Assembly: GCF_016735675.1 (NCBI RefSeq)
Contig: NZ_JAERSG010000003.1
Location: forward strand, 1 to 64,000
Length of the DNA stretch: 64,000 nt
Reading direction: 5' to 3'
Origin: Nocardioides baculatus
GTDB lineage: Bacteria; Actinomycetota; Actinomycetes; Propionibacteriales; Nocardioidaceae
Below are positions 61,438 through 64,000 of the stretch, piece after piece. The notes beneath the pieces were generated by a model, which was not told the origin of the DNA, searched no databases, and worked only from the letters and a program-made list of their open reading frames with translations. A program made the position numbers and the translations under genes. The number at the start of each line of letters is the position of its first letter. Positions within the stretch are counted from its first letter, which is position 1.

Positions 61438-62618
61438 CCGCCCTCACCGTCCGAGGCACCCGACGTGCTCACGAGCACGTCCTGGTCCGGGTCGTGGCAG
61501 CAGCCGTCGACCGCCTCCTGCAGCAGGGCCGTCTCGGCCTTGGTGGCCTTGCTGCCGCGGACGTGGCGGACGAAGTCGACGGCGATCGCGTGGTCGCTCG
61601 TGCCCGACGCGGGCCGGGCCGGAGCCTTCGGGTCGACGGCGGACGGCGGGAACTGCAGCACGAGCGTGTGGGGGAAGCGCCGCCGCAGCTGCTCCATCGC
61701 GCGTGCCGGCCGCGGCACGTCGGTCAGGGTGGCCTGCACCCAGTCGTCCTCGCGGTCGGCGAGGGCCGGGTCCTTGAGCAGCTCGGAGAGCTTGCCGGTG
61801 ATCCGCGACAGCCGTCGAGGCACGGGAGCGTCGATCCAGCTGGCGCTGCCGAAACCCTTCGCGGTGAGCTCGACGAGCCAGGTGCCCTTGACCTGGTCGG
61901 CCTCGGAGAAGGAGTAGGCCAGGGGTGACCCGGAGTAGCGCAGGCCGGGGGAGAGGACGTGCGAGCCGTGGAGGTGGCCGAGGGCGGTGTAGTCGATGCC
62001 GGAGAAGACACACGTCGCCACGCGGGACACGCCGCCGACGCTGATGTCGCGCTCGGACTCCGACGGCTCGGCGCCGGCCACGAACGCGTGCGCGAGCACC
62101 ACGGACCGGGCCTTCGGGCCGCGGGCGGTGAGGTCGGAGCGTACGCGCCGCATCGCCTCCGACAGCGCCGCCTCGTGGCTGCGGTGGCCCAGGCTCCACG
62201 GGTCGAGGAGCGCGGACGGGTCGAGGTAGGGGATGGCGTGGATCGCCACGTCGCCGTGCCGGTCCTTGAGCACGACGGGGGTGCCGACGGACGACGCGTC
62301 GGTGCGCACGTGGACGCCGGCGTGGTCCATCAGCCGGGCGCCGAAGCCGAGCCGCTGGGCGCTGTCGTGGTTGCCGCTGCTGACCACGACCTTGGCGCGG
62401 GAGGCGGCCAGCCGTGCGAAGGTCTCGTCGGCCAGCGCCACCGCGTCGACGTGGGGCAGGGCGCGGTCGTAGACGTCTCCCGAGACGACGACGACGTCGA
62501 CCTTCTCCGACTCCACGACACCGATCAGGTGGTCGATGAACGCACCCTGGTGGCCCAGGAGGTCCTCGCGGTGGAAGGACCTCCCCAGGTGCCAGTCGGA
62601 GGTGTGGAGGATGCGCAC
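61434..62618 (-). CDS. sbcD: SbcD nuclease subunit (Mre11-like)
   Basis: 394 residues from GTG 62618. Calcineurin-like phosphoesterase: motif I HTSDWHLG (about 5-12), motif II VVVVSGDVYDR, motif III SSGNHDSAQR, then LAHAFVAGAEPSESE and IDYTALGHLHGSHVL with metal-binding His residues. The C-terminal capping region is Pro/Arg-rich, with a His/Cys cluster DGCCHDPDQDV near the end. Two manganese ions expected. GTG 62618 is 6 nt from TACGGT. Coupled to sbcC. Confidence 0.95.
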   Translation of the reverse strand: MRILHTSDWHLGRSFHREDLLGHQGAFIDHLIGVVESEKVDVVVVSGDVYDRALPHVDAVALADETFARLAASRAKVVVSSGNHDSAQRLGFGARLMDHAGVHVRTDASSVGTPVVLKDRHGDVAIHAIPYLDPSALLDPWSLGHRSHEAALSEAMRRVRSDLTARGPKARSVVLAHAFVAGAEPSESERDISVGGVSRVATCVFSGIDYTALGHLHGSHVLSPGLRYSGSPLAYSFSEADQVKGTWLVELTAKGFGSASWIDAPVPRRLSRITGKLSELLKDPALADREDDWVQATLTDVPRPARAMEQLRRRFPHTLVLQFPPSAVDPKAPARPASGTSDHAIAVDFVRHVRGSKATKAETALLQEAVDGCCHDPDQDVLVSTSGASDGEGG

Positions 62619-62624
62619 GGGGCG

Positions 62625-62630
62625 ACCGTA
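62625..62630 (-). promoter_or_regulatory. -10 element TACGGT of sbcDC
   Basis: TACGGT on the minus strand ends 6 nt before GTG 62618; leaderless geometry. Confidence 0.5.
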
Positions 62631-62693
62631 TGACGACGCACCGACAGTCTCGGGCCACCACGCCGCCTGCCCCGGTCAAGCCTCGATCAAGGC

Positions 62694-63521
62694 TCAGCAG
62701 TAGTTCACCGCACGACTCGCGGACGTGAAGCCCCAGAGCTCGATCCCGGCCTCCCGCGCCAGCCGCGCGGCGAGGCTCGTCGGTGCGCCCACGGCGACGA
62801 TCGACCCGATTCCGCTGGCCGCGGCCTTCTGCACCAGCTCGAAGCCCACCCGGCCGCTCAGCACCAAGCAGGCGGCCGCGGCGGGCTCGCCCGCGAGCAC
62901 CCGCGCGCCCACGACCTTGTCGACCGCGTTGTGGCGCCCGACGTCCTCCCGGACCACGAGCAGCGTCCCGTCGGCGGTCGCCAGGCCCGCGGCGTGCACA
63001 CCGCCCGTGCGGGCGAACAGCTCCTGCCGCTCGCGCAGCGCCTCGGGCAGACGGCGTACGACGTCCGCGGCGGGGCGCTCGCCCGACCACGGTGTCGCGG
63101 ACCGGACCTCCAGGGCGTCCGCCACGCTGTCCTTGCCGCACACGCCGCACGCCGAGGACCCGGCGGACGCGGCCACGTGGCGGTGCGGAACCGCGGCGGA
63201 CCCGGTGACGGTCACCGTGACGACGTTGAACTCCTGCTCGGGATCGAGGTCGTCGTCGGTGCAGTAGGCGACCTGCGCGAGCGTGTCCGGCGTCGCGAGG
63301 CCCTCGTGGACCAGCCAGCCGGCGGCGAGCTCGAAGTCATGCCCGGGCGTGCGCATGGTGACCCAGGCGCGGCGTGGCGCCAGAGCACCGACGCGGACCC
63401 GGATCTCGAGCGGCTCCTCCGTCACCAGGCGGTCCTCGCGCGGGATCTCCGTGTCGCCGGCGTGCTCGACGACACGCGTCCTGACGGAGGGTCCGGGTCG
63501 CTTCGCGCGCTCGATCGTCAC
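62694..63521 (-). CDS. fdhD: FdhD sulfurtransferase for formate dehydrogenase
   Basis: 275 residues; transfers sulfur from a cysteine desulfurase to the molybdenum cofactor of formate dehydrogenase. Motifs: LVTEEPLEIRVRV, MRTPGHDFELAAGWLVHEGL, the catalytic CxxC in SSACGVCGKDSV (about 123-134), ARTGGVHAAGLATADG, VVREDVGRHNAVDKVVGARVLAG and LSGRVGFELVQKAAASGIGSIVAVGAPTSLA. No formate dehydrogenase genes in the window. GTG 63521 has TAGGGT 6 nt upstream; Trans-acting sequences for regulation not seen. Confidence 0.94.
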   Translation of the reverse strand: MTIERAKRPGPSVRTRVVEHAGDTEIPREDRLVTEEPLEIRVRVGALAPRRAWVTMRTPGHDFELAAGWLVHEGLATPDTLAQVAYCTDDDLDPEQEFNVVTVTVTGSAAVPHRHVAASAGSSACGVCGKDSVADALEVRSATPWSGERPAADVVRRLPEALRERQELFARTGGVHAAGLATADGTLLVVREDVGRHNAVDKVVGARVLAGEPAAAACLVLSGRVGFELVQKAAASGIGSIVAVGAPTSLAARLAREAGIELWGFTSASRAVNYC

Positions 63522-63527
63522 GCCTCG

Positions 63528-63533
63528 ACCCTA
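63528..63533 (-). promoter_or_regulatory. -10 element TAGGGT of fdhD
   Basis: TAGGGT on the minus strand ends 6 nt before GTG 63521; leaderless geometry. Confidence 0.6.
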
Positions 63534-63603
63534 GCCCGCGGCACGGCACCCCGGTGGCCGAGATCACGTCGTCGGGAATGTCAGGACTGCCCTTCCGGTT
63601 CTC

Positions 63604-63609
63604 TAAGAT
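63604..63609 (+). promoter_or_regulatory. -10 element TAAGAT before the small Arg-rich ORF
   Basis: TAAGAT overlaps the left edge of the TGTAAGAG dyad; the -35 is poor (TGTCAG, 19 bp upstream). Confidence 0.45.
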
Positions 63610-63642
63610 GTAAGAGCCGCAAAGGAGCGGCTATCTCTTACA
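63609..63642 (+). promoter_or_regulatory. TGTAAGAG / CTCTTACA dyad with nested hairpin
   Basis: Perfect 8-bp arms (63609-63616 and 63635-63642) enclose AGCCGC-AAAGGA-GCGGCT. Either an operator over the transcription start or a stem-loop at the very 5' end of the mRNA. Confidence 0.6.
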
Positions 63643-63692
63643 CAGACCCACTCGCATGAGGGCCGGAAAGCCCTCGGAAGGACAGATCTCCC

Positions 63693-63836
63693 ATGACCAC
63701 GCAGCTGCACCTCGCCTTCAGCCTCGTCGACGCGCGGGCTCACTCGGCCGAGGACCGCGCCCTCCTGCGCAACGTGGAGATCGCCCGCCGCGAGGAGCGC
63801 CGCGCCCGTCGTGCCGCGCGCCGCGCCGCCCGCTGA
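63693..63836 (+). CDS. Small Arg-rich protein (47 residues)
   Basis: 47 codons, MTTQLHLAFSLVDARAHSAE..., ending in an almost pure Arg/Ala/Glu helix (RREERRARRAARRAAR). GGAAGGAC lies 15-20 nt before ATG 63693, and a promoter plus structured leader precede it. Codon third positions are mostly G/C as in real genes. I do not recognise it; the basic helix could bind nucleic acid. The alternative frame starting at 63656 (68 codons) is less likely because it ignores this ribosome binding site. Confidence 0.55.
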   Translation: MTTQLHLAFSLVDARAHSAEDRALLRNVEIARREERRARRAARRAAR

Positions 63837-63918
63837 CGCACGTCAGTCGTCGGGAACCCTGATCCCGACCCTGCGCCCGGCCCCACGCCCGGCGCTCGCG
63901 GCAGTCCGCCGCGGACCG

Positions 63919-63950
63919 ACACCCTGCCGGAGCATGCTCTGGCAGGGTGT
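63919..63950. promoter_or_regulatory. Perfect 10-bp inverted repeat before the last gene
   Basis: ACACCCTGCC (63919-63928) / GGCAGGGTGT (63941-63950), 12-nt loop containing the palindrome AGCATGCT. It ends 5 bp before ATG 63956. Terminator of the small gene or operator of the next one. Confidence 0.5.
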
Positions 63951-63955
63951 TGTGC

Positions 63956-64000
63956 ATGGACACCCCCACTGACGGCGACCTGCGCAGCATCGAGCTCACC
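63956..64000 (+). CDS. Start of a gene cut by the window end
   Basis: ATG 63956 opens a frame that runs to the window end (15 codons: MDTPTDGDLRSIELT). Placed directly after a strong dyad, with no clear ribosome binding site. Too short to identify. Confidence 0.4.
   Translation, partial: MDTPTDGDLRSIELT

Overview
The window is about 64 kb of very GC-rich, densely packed actinobacterial chromosome, with GTG/TTG starts, 1-8 nt gene overlaps and -10 elements of the TAGGGT type. Gene order matches Mycobacterium tuberculosis in two long blocks: tlyA-nadK-recN-steA-steB-pyrG-nudix-xerD then parA-scpA-scpB-rluB-cmk-der, and pgsA-DUF881-sbp-DUF881-gcvH-FHA-merR-nuclease-merR-gcvP. The aroH-tyrA and plsC insertions around cmk follow the Streptomyces-like order. 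Together this suggests a Propionibacteriales/Nocardioides-like organism. That is inference from gene content, not from an alignment. There is no phage, insertion sequence, CRISPR array or origin; this is core chromosome.

Layout. 1-163: 5S rRNA (end of an rRNA operon) and its terminator. 309-3095: SSB-like protein, DUF1015 protein, HAD phosphatase and a small protein. 3103-10486: tlyA, nadK, recN, steA, steB, pyrG (RNA methylation, NAD(P), DNA repair, septation, CTP). 10488-10604: a 31-bp tandem repeat between convergent pyrG and pepN. 10601-15842: pepN, a Nudix hydrolase, ald, xerD. 15842-20886: a large BTAD/NB-ARC regulator facing a DrrAB-like ABC exporter. 20981-23596: Ski2-like helicase, followed by a cluster of direct and inverted 20-bp repeats (23613-23897). 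24149-32286: parA, a putative ribbon-helix-helix partner, scpA, scpB, rluB, aroH, tyrA, cmk, plsC, der. 32297-33745: M23 peptidase, tRNA-Pro(GGG) and a hairpin-rich gap. 33746-38223: secreted RTX-repeat protein, then a minus-strand sulfatase/permease/dehydratase operon. 38468-43524: two CNNM/HlyC-like membrane proteins, a CDP-alcohol phosphatidyltransferase and the DUF881-Sbp-DUF881 set. 43566-49942: gcvH, zinc-ribbon FHA protein, two MerR regulators, bifunctional nuclease, and gcvP under a glycine riboswitch. 49980-55494: serine hydrolase, DUF1906 hydrolase, and a three-gene SPFH/zinc-ribbon/membrane module. 55512-63521: tldE-tldD, sbcC-sbcD, fdhD on the minus strand. 63693-64000: a small Arg-rich ORF and the first codons of another gene.

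The most interesting signals are these. (1) A TANNNT hexamer lies 6-8 nt upstream of at least 12 start codons, the geometry of leaderless mRNAs; in three cases the previous gene's stop codon is part of the hexamer. (2) A REP/BIME-like intergenic repeat lies between the helicase and parA. (3) An SPFH + zinc-ribbon module resembles the Bacillus YdjI/YdjG membrane-stress proteins but has no PspA. (4) Matching dyads (CCTCA-N9-TGAGGGT) lie upstream of both MerR-containing units. (5) ParA is followed by a putative RHH protein, with a perfect palindrome in the parA leader. Everything is read by eye; no alignment or folding program was run.
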